From Drechslerella dactyloides (lineage: Eukaryota > Ascomycota > Orbiliomycetes > Orbiliales > Orbiliaceae), in the NCBI GenBank assembly GCA_020064725.1, contig JAGTWJ010000002.1, positions 3,968,001 through 4,032,000 on the forward strand: a DNA stretch of 64,000 bases, read 5' to 3'. The notes under the pieces were generated by a model, which was not told where the DNA came from, made no database searches, and saw nothing but the letters and a program-made list of their open reading frames with translations. How positions within the stretch are numbered: position 1 is the first letter of the stretch; every line of letters begins with the position of its first letter. Shown piece after piece: positions 37,125 through 49,098 of the stretch. The position numbers were made by a program, and so were the translations under genes.

Positions 37125-38745
37125 TGTCGCTGGAGATGCACGATCTTGCTGGATGTAGAGCTGTTGTTGCACGGCGTAAATTGAGGGGATCTGTATATAC
37201 ATACCCACTGCATGAATCTTTGGCACAATATATCATTTGACAGAGTGTATACTCGTGTTTAAATTCGCTGCCGTGTCGTATAACGCGGAGCCCGCAATAC
37301 AACACTACTCTGGACAAAACATGTGAATGTACACTACTAGCTATAGTAGATTGAGGAAGTCTAGATCGCGCGATCGTTATGGTTTCGGTTGCTTGAACGA
37401 GATATCCGGATGTCTTTGCCAAATTGACGTACGTGATATTTTACCCCGAGCAGCACACATGGCTGAGTGGTATCGTGCGCAGCTTCCGTCGATACGACTA
37501 CCGTCATTCTAGATCTAGATCCGGTTGGTGTTGAACACAAAAAATACGGGAGACATGCTCACGTCTGCGTCAGGCGAGCAGTCATCTCACTTTGCGTCTC
37601 TCGTTATACGGACGCTAGTAAGAACTGACCTGCTGTTGGACGATTGCATAGTTTACTGCTTCAGAGGGTGACGCTACGACCATTGATTGCGCCAGACTGC
37701 GGGGAAGTCAACCCGTCATTGGAGCAGACAGCAGCAGTCCCGAGTTCGCGGTGGATCGTATGGAAGACAGGATGGCAGCAGCTTTCGGTGGACTATAGTG
37801 ATACAATCAATAAAGACAATACAGGCTACAAATATATAGATAGGTTTAAAAGGGCTTTGCTGTAGTCTAGTATATGTTGGAGCCCATCCACTCCAGTAAA
37901 TTTACAATCATTGATATATAAAATATAATACTATTAGTGATACACTGATGGCTTTGTTTACAATTAGGACTATTTCTATCACCTTCAGAAGAACTGCTGT
38001 TGACTTTTGTTGCCTTTAATGATTGTAAGATACAAACACCGTTCTTGAATATATTGTTGAAAGTCTCAAATGCTGGAGGGAGCTTTACGTATAGTACAAC
38101 AGAAGCATTTCTTACACCATCCGCTACGCCTATAAGCCCAAGTACATCGTTTACGATTGCGAATTGCAGCCGCTCATATGCATGTCGAGGGCCTGGTATT
38201 GGCCTTGTAGTAATGACGCCTACTACCACGACTCAGAGATTTAAACCTGATTGTTTGTTGATTACATGGCATTCGAGTCATGCTCTGGCTATTGGAAGGC
38301 GCAGGGCTGAGCCCTTGCAGATGACAGATTGACGTAAAAGTTGCCACTTCACTCGTCGTGAGGCAACGGAGCGAGTATAATAGGATAGCTGGCCGCGATA
38401 CAAGACCAAGCTGGCCGACTGTCTGTCCGAAAGTGCCGCGCCACAGCCGTTTTGTATGAGGGATTCTGCGTTGGGAAGCGTTGGATTCCGCCCGCGGCTG
38501 TGGCGCGCGTGGCTGAACTTTCTGTGTGGGCGATTTTTTCAAATCGGCTGCACTCATCCCAGCTGCCGCCACAAAAAATTATTCCTCCCCGAACCATCAA
38601 ACCCACATTGACCGTTCCACTCGATCCACCCACGATCACCAACGACACCGCGCCCAGCTCAATTGGGACTGCCGCACTCCTTACGTATCCACCTGAACGA
38701 TCCCTACGCTCGACTCTACGCTCTACACCCGCGTGTCCCGCACGA
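37125..38745. other. intergenic, derlin to CBF5, with an AT-rich island
   Basis: The centre, about 37780-38180, is clearly A+T-rich compared with its flanks. It holds an open frame of about 120 codons on the minus strand (37867-38229) with no ATG at its start and no recognised domain. The last 350 bp before 38746 should be the CBF5 promoter and leader. Confidence 0.5.
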
Positions 38746-40567
38746 ATGACCGACAAGATGGAGGTCGTCGGGAAGAAGGACGACGAAGCCGAGTACGCGA
38801 TCAAACCGGAGAACGTTGCGCCGACGTCAGACACCAGTACGTGCCTGCTCCCCTCTCTTCACTCTATCGTCTCTTCTATCGGTGGAATTTTCTTGCTAAC
38901 GTGATACTTGTGAATTCATAGGCAACTGGCCGTAAGTTTTCGAATGACTTGACGCTCTCGTTTATACACGCACGATACTGACCACCGGTCCGCCCGCTTG
39001 CTAGTCTCCTGCTCAAGAACTACGATAAGCTACGAGTCCGCACCGGCCACTTCACGCCGATACCAGTGTACGTATCCCCGAGCCGGCTCGCCGTTTCCAC
39101 TACATACTTGACCGTGCTGACATGTCGTCATACAGCGGCTGCCCGCCCCTAAAACGCGACCTGAAATCGTACGTCTCCAGCGGTGTCATCAACCTGGACA
39201 AGCCCTCGAACCCCTCCTCGCACGAAGTCGTCGCCTGGATCAAGCGCATTCTGAAAATCGACAAGACCGGCCACTCGGGCACCCTCGACCCCAAAGTCAC
39301 GGGCTGCCTCATCGTCTGTCTGGACCGCGCCACCCGCCTCGTCAAATCGCAGCAGGGCGCGGGCAAAGAATACGTCTGCGTCCTGCGTCTGCACGACAAG
39401 GTCACGAACGAAGCGCAGGTCGCCCGCGCGCTCGAGACGCTCACCGGCGCCCTCTTCCAGCGGCCCCCGCTCATCTCGGCCGTCAAGCGCCAGCTCCGCA
39501 TCCGGACAATCTACGAGAGCAAGCTGATGGAATTCGACAACGACCGGCACCTGGCTGTCTTCTGGGTCTCCTGCGAGGCGGGAACGTACATCCGGACGCT
39601 GTGCGTGCACTTGGGCCTGCTGCTCGGCGTCGGCGGACACATGCAGGAGCTGCGCCGGGTGCGCAGCGGCGCGTTGAGCGAGAATGACGACATTGTGACG
39701 CTGCACGACGTGCTGGACGCGCAGTGGATGTATGAGAATACGCGCGACGAGAGCTACCTGCGTCGCGTGATCCGGCCGCTGGAGAGCCTGTTGATAGGCT
39801 ACAAGCGGATCGTGGTCAAGGATTCCGCCGTCAACGCCGTCTGCTACGGTGCCAAGCTGATGATTCCCGGCCTCTTGCGATTCGGTAGGCTTCCCCCTCC
39901 TTCGTATTCTCAACTTGAAGCTGTGAGATGGCATCGCTAACGAATATGGTTTGCTGCAGAGGACGGCATCGAGGTACACGAGGAGGTCGTGCTGATGACG
40001 ACAAAGGGCGAGGCCATCGCTATCGGCATCGCGCAAATGTCCACCGTCGAAATGACAACGTGTGACCACGGCGTCGTCGCGAAGGTCAAGCGCTGCATCA
40101 TGGAGCGGGACCTCTACCCGCGCCGATGGGGCATGGGGCCTATCGCCACCGAGAAGAAGAAGCTCAAGGCCGACGGCAAGCTCGACGTATGTCCCACTCA
40201 CCTCCTTCCAGCACTCACAATGTATCTAGAGGATACCCGATGCTAACAGATGCTGTCGCTGCAGAAATACGGCCGATCGAACGAAGCGACGCCGAAGAAG
40301 TGGAAGGAAAAGTACACCGACTACAGCGGCGAGGGCGGCGAAGGCAGCGAGGAAGCCGCAAAGGCCTCACCGGCCGACGGCGACGTCGAAATGAAATCAC
40401 CCGCAAAGCCCGACGCTGGCAGCGAGAAGAAGAAGGAGAAGAAGCGCAAGTCGGCAGACCTGGAAGAAACAGAGGAGGAAAAGCAAGAGCGCAAGCGGCT
40501 GAAGAAGCAGAAGAAGGAGGAGAAGAAGGCGCGGAAAGAGAAGGAACGTGCCGAGAAGGCCGAGTAA
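38746..40567 (+). CDS. CBF5: H/ACA snoRNP pseudouridine synthase Cbf5 (dyskerin)
   Basis: Cbf5 is the catalytic subunit of H/ACA snoRNPs. In the nucleolus it converts uridine to pseudouridine in rRNA and snRNA under guide-RNA direction, with Nop10, Nhp2 and Gar1. Six coding exons, 38746-38836, 38922-38931, 39005-39067, 39136-39884, 39960-40186 and 40265-40567, give 480 aa. The N-terminus has NWPLLLKNYDKLRVRTGHFT. The TruB catalytic loop HSGTLDPKVTGCL places the catalytic Asp at about 106. A PUA domain lies at about 270-345. The C-terminal tail is made of Lys/Glu-rich blocks typical of nucleolar proteins. Exon 2 is a 10-nt microexon. The ATG at 38746 is the first in frame; a second lies 12 nt later. 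Confidence 0.96.
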
Positions 40568-41666
40568 CGCGGTACACCACACCTACTGCACCGCCGCCAT
40601 CTCGCCTCCCCTTCCTCTCCTTTTCCGTCGACATTCTCTTTCCAGTATATTTCTGCAAGAGTCGTTGTCTGTGATGTTGCATTTTCCACTACTTTCGTGT
40701 CCTTACTTCTGATCTGTTTTATTAGTGTGTACCGGGATGGGAGTTTTGTCTTGTCTACATGCCACATCGTCTAATGGTCTCTTTGTTTTCCCCTTTTCTT
40801 TCGATCGTCTTTCCTGTCTTTGAAGTAATGTTTGAAGTTTGCACGGGGTTCGCTTTCGGCTGCTTCTCTTGCGCACTTGTACGCACATGTGCTGTGGTAT
40901 ACGTATGGTCTCGAGATCTTACAATGCGGAGGGGGCTAGATGTGGATATTCGATCGATCGTAGTCTCTAATTGTATGTATGTACCAATAGATTTTCCTCA
41001 ATAAAAGTAGCATTTATATGTACAGTCACCAACGTTCGTCCTTGTCAGGATGCGCAACTGCTCTCATACCTACAATTGAAATTACGTCTAGTTTAAATTC
41101 ATATAAATGTGACGTATACGTATACATAAGGCACGGGAGGACGTGAATATGTATACTAGCATTTGAAGTGTCTGATTCATGCATGTCGGCGATATTGACC
41201 TCCATGATTGACTGTAGACAGCAGAACCCACCATAGAGTTCTAGAACGCGCAGAGGATTACAAGGAAGGCTAACGCTACAGTACCCACCTCATTAATTAA
41301 CCTAATGCCAGCTAGTAACATCCCCCTGCATCCCATCAACCCTATATAATGCAACGAACAAAGATAGGTACAAGATACACACGTGCACCCCCGCCTTACC
41401 AATCAACTTGTACAGAGCCTAATACTTCAAAAATGCAAAAGACCATCATAGCTCAAGAACAGAAAGCCATCAGCTACATGCATGCGTGCTCATGGCAAAC
41501 TATATAACCAAGTATGCATCTATCCATCTCTCCGGAAAACCCTCATTACCAGTCATGCAGAACATTCACGAAACCATTCTCTATCCCGGCTCTTCTATAT
41601 AAGTAGTAGTCAAATACCTAGAGTCTTGAAAAATTCACCCGCTGAAGCTCAGTGCCAGAGGCAGCG
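40568..41666. other. convergent 3' region CBF5 / PEX3
   Basis: CBF5 and PEX3 end toward each other across 1.1 kb. The left part is T-rich, as expected for the CBF5 3' untranslated region; the right part probably includes that of PEX3. No gene is seen. Confidence 0.5.
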
Positions 41667-43370
41667 CTACTCCATCGCTGGCGAGGCTTTGGTCAGCTCG
41701 AAATTCGAGTATATAATCGCGCTGAACCCCGTCAGATCCTGCCGCTTCTCCATCGCCTATCAAAAAAGGAAAGGTTAGTATAACAATCCACCGGCAATAC
41801 GGAGAGGAATGGTAGCGTACCTTCAGGTATTCGTTCGGGATGCCGTTGCCGATTAGATGCGCCTGCCGCGTGACGACGGCCAGGATATTCGCAACCTTGG
41901 TCTTCGCATCCGGCGGCACCTCCATCACCTCCTGCATCCGCCCTTCCTCATCGAAGCCCGCCGGCGTCGGCATCGCGACAACCTTGAACGCCTGCTCCGC
42001 CAGCTTCTCCTCGAGCAGGACGGCAAAGCCCGCTTCGAACAGCTGGCCGAGCACGTCCCGGCCCGGCGGGGAGTCGATCAGGTCGGAGGTCTCGTCGAGG
42101 AGGCGGCGCAGCGGCGCGGAGGACGCGAAGACGGACGGTTGCGGGGCGCCGGTGGGGTCTGTTGCGGATTGCTCGGGGATCACGCCGGCTTCGCGGAGGA
42201 CGAGGTCCTCGTCGCCGTTGGGGGGCAGGAGGAAGGGGAGCCAACTGGTTCTTGGCGGGTTGGTTAGTAAACGCTTGGCGGTGGAGATGTTCTCTGATGG
42301 AAAGGGATTGGCATACGAGAACTGGCTGTCGCCTTCGACGGTCTGGCGGATCTGCAGGGTGAGGTCGCGCAGCTGCGCCATGGAGATGTCATCGCGCGGG
42401 TTCAGCCTGCACGAGCGGTATCGTTAGCAACATCGTCGATGGGATTGGTGTTTGCAACATGGTGAGGGCGACACGTACGGGCCGAAGACCTGCTTGACGG
42501 ACACCTCGACGACGGAGAGCAGCTTGCGCCAGCCGCGGTGCAGCAGCCACCAGCTGAAGGTCAGGTACTTGCGGTTGACGTCGTAGTCCTCCTGCGACAG
42601 CTGCGGGTTCGTCTCGTTGTTCTCGAGGGCGATGGGCGACTCGGAGTCGCGTTCGGCCAGCGAGATGACGGAGGAGAGGTAGTTGCGGCGGCCGAGCAGG
42701 TTGAGCTGGATGCGGGTGAGGAAGCAAAGGAGGGCGAGGGTGTAGATGAGCGTGTACGCGCGGGTGATCGCTGGACCGTCGTTAGCTATCGTTATGATAC
42801 GCGGTGGGACTTGGAGGGTGCGAACATGTGATCTTGAGTTCGTTCCATAGCTGCGCCTTGGTCTTCTTCGGCCGGGGGCCTTCGCCCGAGGAGGGCGGTG
42901 GGACCGGCTCGGACTTGAGCGACTTGACGGAGACACCGTCGTCGTCCTTGACGGACAGGGCGCCGAAGGAGACTTCGGACGGGGCGCCGCTCTTGGCTAG
43001 CCTCGCAGCCTTCTTCTCCTGCAGCTGGTGGGTGATCTGCTCGACGGGCAGCAGTTCGAGGATGCGTTCGGTGGCGGTAGGGAGCAGGGCGAGGACGGTG
43101 AAGGAGCAGTCTTCCTGGTTCTGTTCGAAGCGGCGGCGCAGGCTGTTCAAACAAAAACGGTCAGCACGCGACGGTCGATGGAGAGCGCGATTGGGGCGAG
43201 AGGGAGGCGCACTTTTCTCTCGCGATGCGGTCGGTGGCCATGCGGTTCTTGGCCTCGGACAGCTTGCCTAGGACATAGTTTGCGCCGAGGTAGATGGTGC
43301 CGATGACGCCGGCGCCAATGGCGAGGTTTGTGCGGTTCTTGCGGAAGAAGTTGCGCGTCTGCTTGAGCAT
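41667..43370 (-). CDS. PEX3: peroxisomal membrane biogenesis protein Pex3
   Basis: Pex3 anchors Pex19 at the peroxisomal membrane for membrane-protein insertion; in yeasts it also recruits inheritance and pexophagy factors. Six coding exons, 43370-43213, 43142-42826, 42770-42479, 42406-42317, 42244-41821 and 41756-41667, give 456 aa. An N-terminal signal-anchor helix at about 15-37 follows a short basic stretch (MLKQTRNFFRKNRT). The family core has ITRAYTLIYTLALL followed by FLTRIQLNLLGRRNYLSSV, and later WWLLHRGWRKLL. The intron 42316-42245 (72 nt) is stop-free and keeps the frame; the branch site TTACTAAC and the shortened FS-WLPFLLPP junction favour removal. If retained, the protein has 480 aa. 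The donor of intron 2 reads GTTCGC, which is weak. PEX3 and ATG101 are divergent. Confidence 0.92.
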
Positions 43371-44617
43371 GGCGGCGGTGGGTGGGCGTCTCGATCCGGG
43401 ATGGGAGGGTGGTGATGATGGCGATTGGGAGACAGGAGGTGAGGTGAGAAGGGATGCCGCGACGGGTTCGCGTCGACGCCTCGCCGCGGGCGTGGAGAAT
43501 GGCCGGCGAAGAATGCTGCGCTGTCGCACGTGCCGACGGCTGAAAACAGCCCCGGAGCACCCGGGGACGTCTCGGTGGTGTTCCCGGTATATATTCACTC
43601 CCCGGAGCATGTCACAGGGCTCCCCGGGAATGCCCGGGAATGCCCGGGGTTCCGGGGAGGAGGGGTAAAGGAAGGTGCGAAAGATGGGACGGAATTCTCT
43701 GCACCAGCTGTCCTCTCGCCAGACTTATTCCACGACGCCGCTACGCATCCCTACTCCTCTCACCCAGGTATCGCCAGGGATCATATCATGAACTAGTCGA
43801 CGATATCTAAAATAGCCCCGATGATATAGCTGGATGACCATCGCTGGGAGGTTGACTGACGTCTGGGGATGACACTGGCCGCGTGTGCGCTTTTGTCACT
43901 TGGCCGTCCGCATCCGTCGACCACCAATCACCAGCCCGCGAGCCGACCGAATTCCTCAGCGCCGGCGCCTCCTCTCGAGACCGTGCCGGGAAGACGGTTA
44001 CTTATATATCATCCTGTCCAGCTCCGTCGTGACGCCGGCCGGTCGTTCGTGTCCTGTCTTCCGTGTCCGTCTGTTAATCTGCTTCGAAGAAGCCGTCATC
44101 TCAATCTCGATCGATCTTGGTCTCAGCTTGCCCGCCGCATAGCACCGGCTGCGTTTCGTCCTAGTGCACACCCTCGATCGCTCCCCTCCTCTTCTTCCTT
44201 CTCCTCCTCAATTGCATCTCCAACTTCCAACCATTTGTAGACCATCGACACCCTTCTCGACGCCTTTGCTTGAGTCCCGGATTCTCTCGCCCGCTCGCTA
44301 CCGTCCGTTCGCTTCAGCTGCCCTCCCGCCCGCGAGAAAGGCCTCCGCTGCCTGTGGCCACAATCACCGTACCAAACCGTCATCCCACGTCTCCTCAACC
44401 TCCTCCTCAACCTCCTCCTCGAACTCCTCCTCCTCCTCGCCGAAACCCAAGCCGTCTCGAAAGCAGGCCCGCCGTCGCAGTCCTCCTCGACATCCGTCCG
44501 CAATAATCGCTCGAATCTCGCCGTCATCCCACCCGACAGCTCCAGAAACCACAAATTTCTTCTACCCGTAATCGACCCATTCCCCTCACGCCCTGCCACC
44601 CGACATATCCTTCCACA
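43371..44617. promoter_or_regulatory. divergent promoter region PEX3 / ATG101
   Basis: This 1.25-kb stretch separates two divergent start codons. Next to PEX3 is a patch of CCCGGG-containing repeats (43551-43660). Toward ATG101 lies a long C/T-rich segment with CCTCCTCAA units (about 44390-44450), likely in the ATG101 leader. I see no gene; an open frame at 44164-44571 is low-complexity. Confidence 0.5.
43551..43660. repeat. CCCGGG-rich imperfect repeat cluster
   Basis: At least six copies of CCCCGG/CCCGGG/CCGGGG-type words occur in about 110 bp, including two adjacent AATGCCCGGG units. It lies about 180-290 bp upstream of the PEX3 start codon. Confidence 0.7.
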
Positions 44618-45517
44618 ATGAACAACCGGCCGCCAGAATTCGTCCTCGACACCGTCGTCGAGCCGACCTTTGCCAAAGACGTCGTCAAAGGTGGGTGTGC
44701 GCTTCCGTCACGGACATCATGCGCTTTTGTCTCTCTCTGCACCGGACCTCGCCGGTCTGCAGGCCCGTATTATTACCGCAAAGCCAATATATCGCACAGC
44801 ACGCTGACTATACCTCTTTCTCCGCTCCGCAGCCATAATCGCAGCCATATTCTTCCACCGCCTGTTTCCCTCGATACGGCCGAAAACCCGCGACCTGCTC
44901 GACCTGACGCTGGTACGCACGAACCGAAGCCCGCATCTCCTCGCAATCCCGGTCCCTGCTGACAGATCGTCCCGTGTGCTAGCCCTCGGTAGATGACTCC
45001 GAGCTGGACGCACTAATAGACAACCGGACGTCGTCCATGATCCGCTCCGTTGAGTCAACGCCCGGCGCCTCGTCGGCCAAAACCCAGATTGCCAGTACGT
45101 CGACGATTGCCCGGAATATTGGTCAAATGATGGACTGACCCATCGTTCTACGTAGTCTCGTTCTTCGAAAAGAAGCAGAAGCGGAAAGCATGGTTCTCCA
45201 CTAAAGACGAAGAAGTATGCTGGGAGCAATGGCTGCTGGACATCACGCTGCTCTACCCTCGAACCGAGTCCCGTACGTACCACTACACCTATATACTCTG
45301 GTAGAAAAACAGCACTAACGTCTCGCCGTGTGTAGAGCGCCTGCAGGCCCGCAAGGACATGGAATCCCAGCTGCAGCTGACGATAATGAAAATCATCGAC
45401 ATTGTCAACAACAATAAAGACCACATCCCGCCGATAACGACGAGCGACTACAACCCGTTCCCCTACAAGATCTCCGTCCCCGCGAAAGGGGACAACTGGG
45501 GCGGCCGGTTCTTCTGA
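44618..45517 (+). CDS. ATG101: autophagy protein Atg101
   Basis: Atg101 is a HORMA-domain protein that pairs with Atg13 in the Atg1/ULK1 initiation complex. It is present in fission yeast, filamentous fungi and animals but missing from Saccharomyces. Five coding exons, 44618-44690, 44833-44912, 44983-45094, 45156-45272 and 45336-45517, give 187 aa. Family marks are the N-terminal FVLDTVVEPTFAKDVVKAII, the FFHRLFP segment, FEKKQKRKAWFS holding the exposed Trp-Phe pair, CWEQWLLDITLLYP, and the tail DHIPPITTSDYNPFPYKI. All junctions are in phase. Length is short but within the fungal range. Its presence shows the lineage is not Saccharomycotina of the budding-yeast type. Confidence 0.92.
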
Positions 45518-47917
45518 CGAGCGGGCTTGCCCGCGTTCGTGACGCAATCCGCTCGTTTTTCCGCGGCGACAAAAAGTACCAGTACATACTATATTTCCTT
45601 TCGTTGGTCGTTCGGAGTGTTTTCTTGCTGCTGGAGCGATGAGATTATTTCACTCGTGATCCGGGTGATAGAAAAGCAAAATCCAGTCGACGTACTTTTT
45701 ATCCACTGCACGTTTCTTCGATGGCAGTCGTTGCCCGGCGTGCTTTCTACTTTTTACCGCCATGAAACGATGCGCACGAAACATGCTCTATAGAGAGGTT
45801 AAGTATCTACTGACGGGGATGTCGCGTCGAACTATTTAGTAATACCATTTGCGTTTTTATCTACATTATACCCATCATGTATTCCCCCGCTTTCTTACTT
45901 GCCTGCGTGCGTGTTTATTTTCTTGCCTGTAATTGTTGATTTTGGCAGCTAGCTGTATTTCTGGACTGATGAGCGACGACTTTCCTTTCCCTTCGAAACA
46001 AAAGAAAGATACAGGCGGATATTTATATCGGGGGAAGAAAGGTGGCCTACTAAGTATTGGAGGACCTCGAGAGAGGGGGTAGACGGATGGAACGCGAGGA
46101 GATTTGTTTTGTTCTCCTTTTTTCTTGAGATGAAGAAGAAGAAGTCGAAGGGGGAAGCAAAAGTAGTGATGAATATTCTACGATTCCTGTAAAACACTAA
46201 TATACCTGTAAGATCATGGAAGGTGGAAGAGAGGGGAGGTGGAGGTGGATATATACTAATATATAGTCAGTCACCTATTGAGACCGACAGCCTGTTTAGA
46301 CTTATGTATATATCCTACGTCGCAAACTTGTATACGTAGCCACCGCACGAAGGGACCAAGCTTAGCAAGCACGGAGAATTAATGGTTTCAGATGAATGAA
46401 GTGCTACAATTACGATTTCATCGGCCGATGCCTAACTAGACTACGGCAATTGGTAGCCGACCTGCATGTCAGCACAGTAACGTTCGACCACCAACAGACC
46501 GCACGCGAGCTGAGCTCGAAGTGTGGTAATCATGCACGCCAAAAGCTCTGCGGTCTTGTTCGTCTTCTAGATTGTATTAAACGTCAAGGTACACTTTGAA
46601 CGACCGATCGATGTATCGGTATATACTGGACGGGTACGTTGCCGTCTGTAGTTTCCTTACGGACATGTCAGCTAAAGATCTATGGAGACATGATTCATGA
46701 TATATTCTTCAGAGATTTGACATTATGATACCGGTCCGATAGTACCCGTAGATACAGCTACCCTTGTCTTGCGAGCCAGATGGCCACAAGCTACCCTAAT
46801 AATACTGTAAAACGCATATTGAAGATATATACTGGAAGGTTTAACACATCCACTCCTGAGCTCAGCACTTGTTCAAATTCTCCACCACCTGCAGTGTGTA
46901 AGGGAATAGGTATTATATTCACAATCGTCCACCGTCCACCATCGTATCATCACATTCCAAGCAAGCAAGCAGACAACGTAGCTACAAGCAAGCTACCCCG
47001 CACGCGGTACCCAGCTACAATTTAAAAGCTCACACGCAACAAGCAATACATATTAAGTAAGCAAGTGCAAATATGTGCATCATGCAGCATGCAGCTGCCT
47101 GCCTACCTGCCAGCTGCCTACCTTACATTTACAGCACACTTTCCTCGCTACGGTATCGGGCAATCGAATGCAACCGATGCACTGACGGGATCGAAAAGTT
47201 AAAATTTACGTACACGAGCAAAGTTGCAATGTGGCTTCATCTGATCGATGGCTGTAGGCGTGCATCTCGTACCTACCTTTCACGCTACCTCGGTACGTCT
47301 ACGGTAACGTTATCTACTGACGTACGCTACGTATACCGTGACCTACGTATGCATTACCCCCCTGTACAGCTGTAAATTTCAACATGCAAATGGTGCACGG
47401 TTATGTAGATGTAGTATAAGGAAAAAAAGCTTGAATCATATATATAGTCAAATCACACAGTTACACAGCGGCGATAAGAAGCGGCAAGTATGTCGTCTCC
47501 GGGTATACTAGACTTAAATAGCAACGATAGTGAAAAGCTACTAGTAGGAGAATCTTATTCAAAAGGAATACGCGATAAAAAACACAAGACCCATTCCCCT
47601 CCAATTCCTGCACTACAGAATAAAAACACATCAAAAGGGAAAAAAAAAGGTGATATCTCGCAGAGAATAAAGGGAAAACGAGAGGCAGGTCGAAAAAGAG
47701 AAGTCCAATCCAACCAACGAGCGCGGCAAGGCTGGCTAAGTTTCACAAAAAACCCCAATACCCTCCCTTCAATAAGCACGTCAATCGGATCGTCCCCCTT
47801 TCCTTCCCCGCTCTCGCTACCCAGGTTTCGTTCGTCCGTGGCCTGCAAGTCCGGAGTATGTATGTGTAGTAGATATGGATGTGCGGTGTCATATCGTCGA
47901 CAACGAGCAGAGCATCC
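45518..47917. other. 2.4-kb convergent gene-free stretch ATG101 / YOP1
   Basis: Both neighbours end here. No gene is recognised. A+T content is raised from about 45800 to 47900. The open frame at 47490-47993 on the plus strand is antisense to the YOP1 3' end and is Lys/Ser-rich without a domain. Confidence 0.5.
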
Positions 47918-49098
47918 TTACGTGACGTGCGGCTTCTCGGCAGCGTCGGCCTTGGCGCGGATGTTGGCAGCGCGGTTCGGGGCCTGGAAGTAGCGGGCGA
48001 AGAGCGGGTACAGGGCGTTGCGGAAGAGGATCTGGGCGCCGCTGAACTGGGGGAGGGCGAGCCACAGGATGAAGGCGAACTTGAAGAGGTAGTAGAAGGG
48101 GACCCAGTAGGTTGGCTCGAAGCCGGCCTCAAGAACGCTGTTCGTTTATCGCATGCGTTAGTGATTGTGGCTTTGGTGGTGCGGGAGATCATGTGATGCG
48201 ATGCGATGCGGTGGGCGGTTTTTTTTCTCGCCTAATTGTTTCGGTGGTGAGGGGTATGGGGAGGGGCTGCGGTGAAATTACATACCTGAGGAAGGAGAAG
48301 CAGACCCAGTAGGTCAGCCATTGGGTGTCGTCTGCCTTTTGGGTGGTGAACAGGGCCTGCGAAACGAGACGGTACGTTAGCGAGTCTGCGTGCACGGGTG
48401 TTTTTGGCGGCGGCGGGGCGAAGCCTCGTTTCGGGTGAAGTGTATGAGCTGAAATGAGGGGGGGAGAAGGGGTGTCCTGTCATGAGGGGATAATTACCTG
48501 GAGGGAGTAGTATGCTGGGATGCTGAAGCCCGCGAGGTTGACCAGGAGTTGACCTCCCAAGTTAAAGAAGATCAAGAGGAAGTAGAGCGCGCTGCCGAGC
48601 GGAACGGAGTTAGACTACCGTCGATAAACGCACATGCATGCATGCCGTCGGGGAAATCTTGTGCTCTTGCTTACCCGACACCGCCGATGACGTAGACCTT
48701 GGGCACATCTAGAAAAAAATGTGAGTCTTCGAAATTTCAAAGATGCAGATGATGAAGGATAGGAGGGTACGTACTGGTCTGCTTTTCAAAGTTCACGAGG
48801 TAGGGGTATTTCGACAGCTGTGCGGGGCAGGATCCGATCCGTTAGCCGGGGTGACATCAGCGATGTCGTCGTCGACGGATAATGCTACTCACCTCGTTGT
48901 CGAATTGGCCCATGCCCGTCTGGAATTGGGACTGCTGTTCGTTAGCCTTCTTGTCCATGTCGAGAGGTGAAGTGTGAATGTGGATAGTGACCGCACGAGA
49001 CCACGGCCCGCAGTCATGTATTTTTCTCTGCGGGCGAGGCAGCGGGGAGGAGGGGCACTGGACGGGATGCATACCTGCATTCTCTCCTGGAAAGTCAT
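47918..49098 (-). CDS. YOP1: ER-shaping protein Yop1 (DP1/TB2/HVA22 family)
   Basis: Yop1 inserts hairpins into the ER membrane and, with reticulons, bends it into tubules. Seven coding exons, 49098-49075, 48931-48893, 48817-48775, 48708-48675, 48591-48498, 48356-48286 and 48137-47918, give 174 aa. The order is that of the family: amphipathic N-terminus, LSKYPYLVNFEKQTNVPKVY, hairpin 1 (FLLIFFNLGGQLLVNLAGF), the ADDTQWLTYWV motif, hairpin 2 (YLFKFAFILWLALPQFSGAQ) and a short hydrophilic tail. The ATG at 49098 is chosen because its 24-nt exon joins in phase. The gene has six introns in about 1.2 kb. Confidence 0.95.

Noticed and set aside
37465..37545. Possible tRNA (TGGCTGAGTGG resembles a box A)
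   Set aside because: No box B (GGTTCGA-type) at the right distance and no cloverleaf could be folded by eye.
37867..38229. Minus-strand protein in the A+T-rich island
   Set aside because: No ATG start, no domain and no splice partner found. Kept only as a composition anomaly.
39149..40201. 350-codon minus-strand open frame across CBF5
   Set aside because: Antisense shadow of well-identified CBF5 exons.
44164..44571. 135-codon open frame upstream of ATG101
   Set aside because: Low-complexity Ser/Pro product from C/T-rich repeats. It fits a leader or promoter better than a gene.
47490..47993. 167-codon open frame antisense to the YOP1 3' end
   Set aside because: It overlaps the last YOP1 coding exon on the other strand, is Lys/Ser-rich and has no domain.
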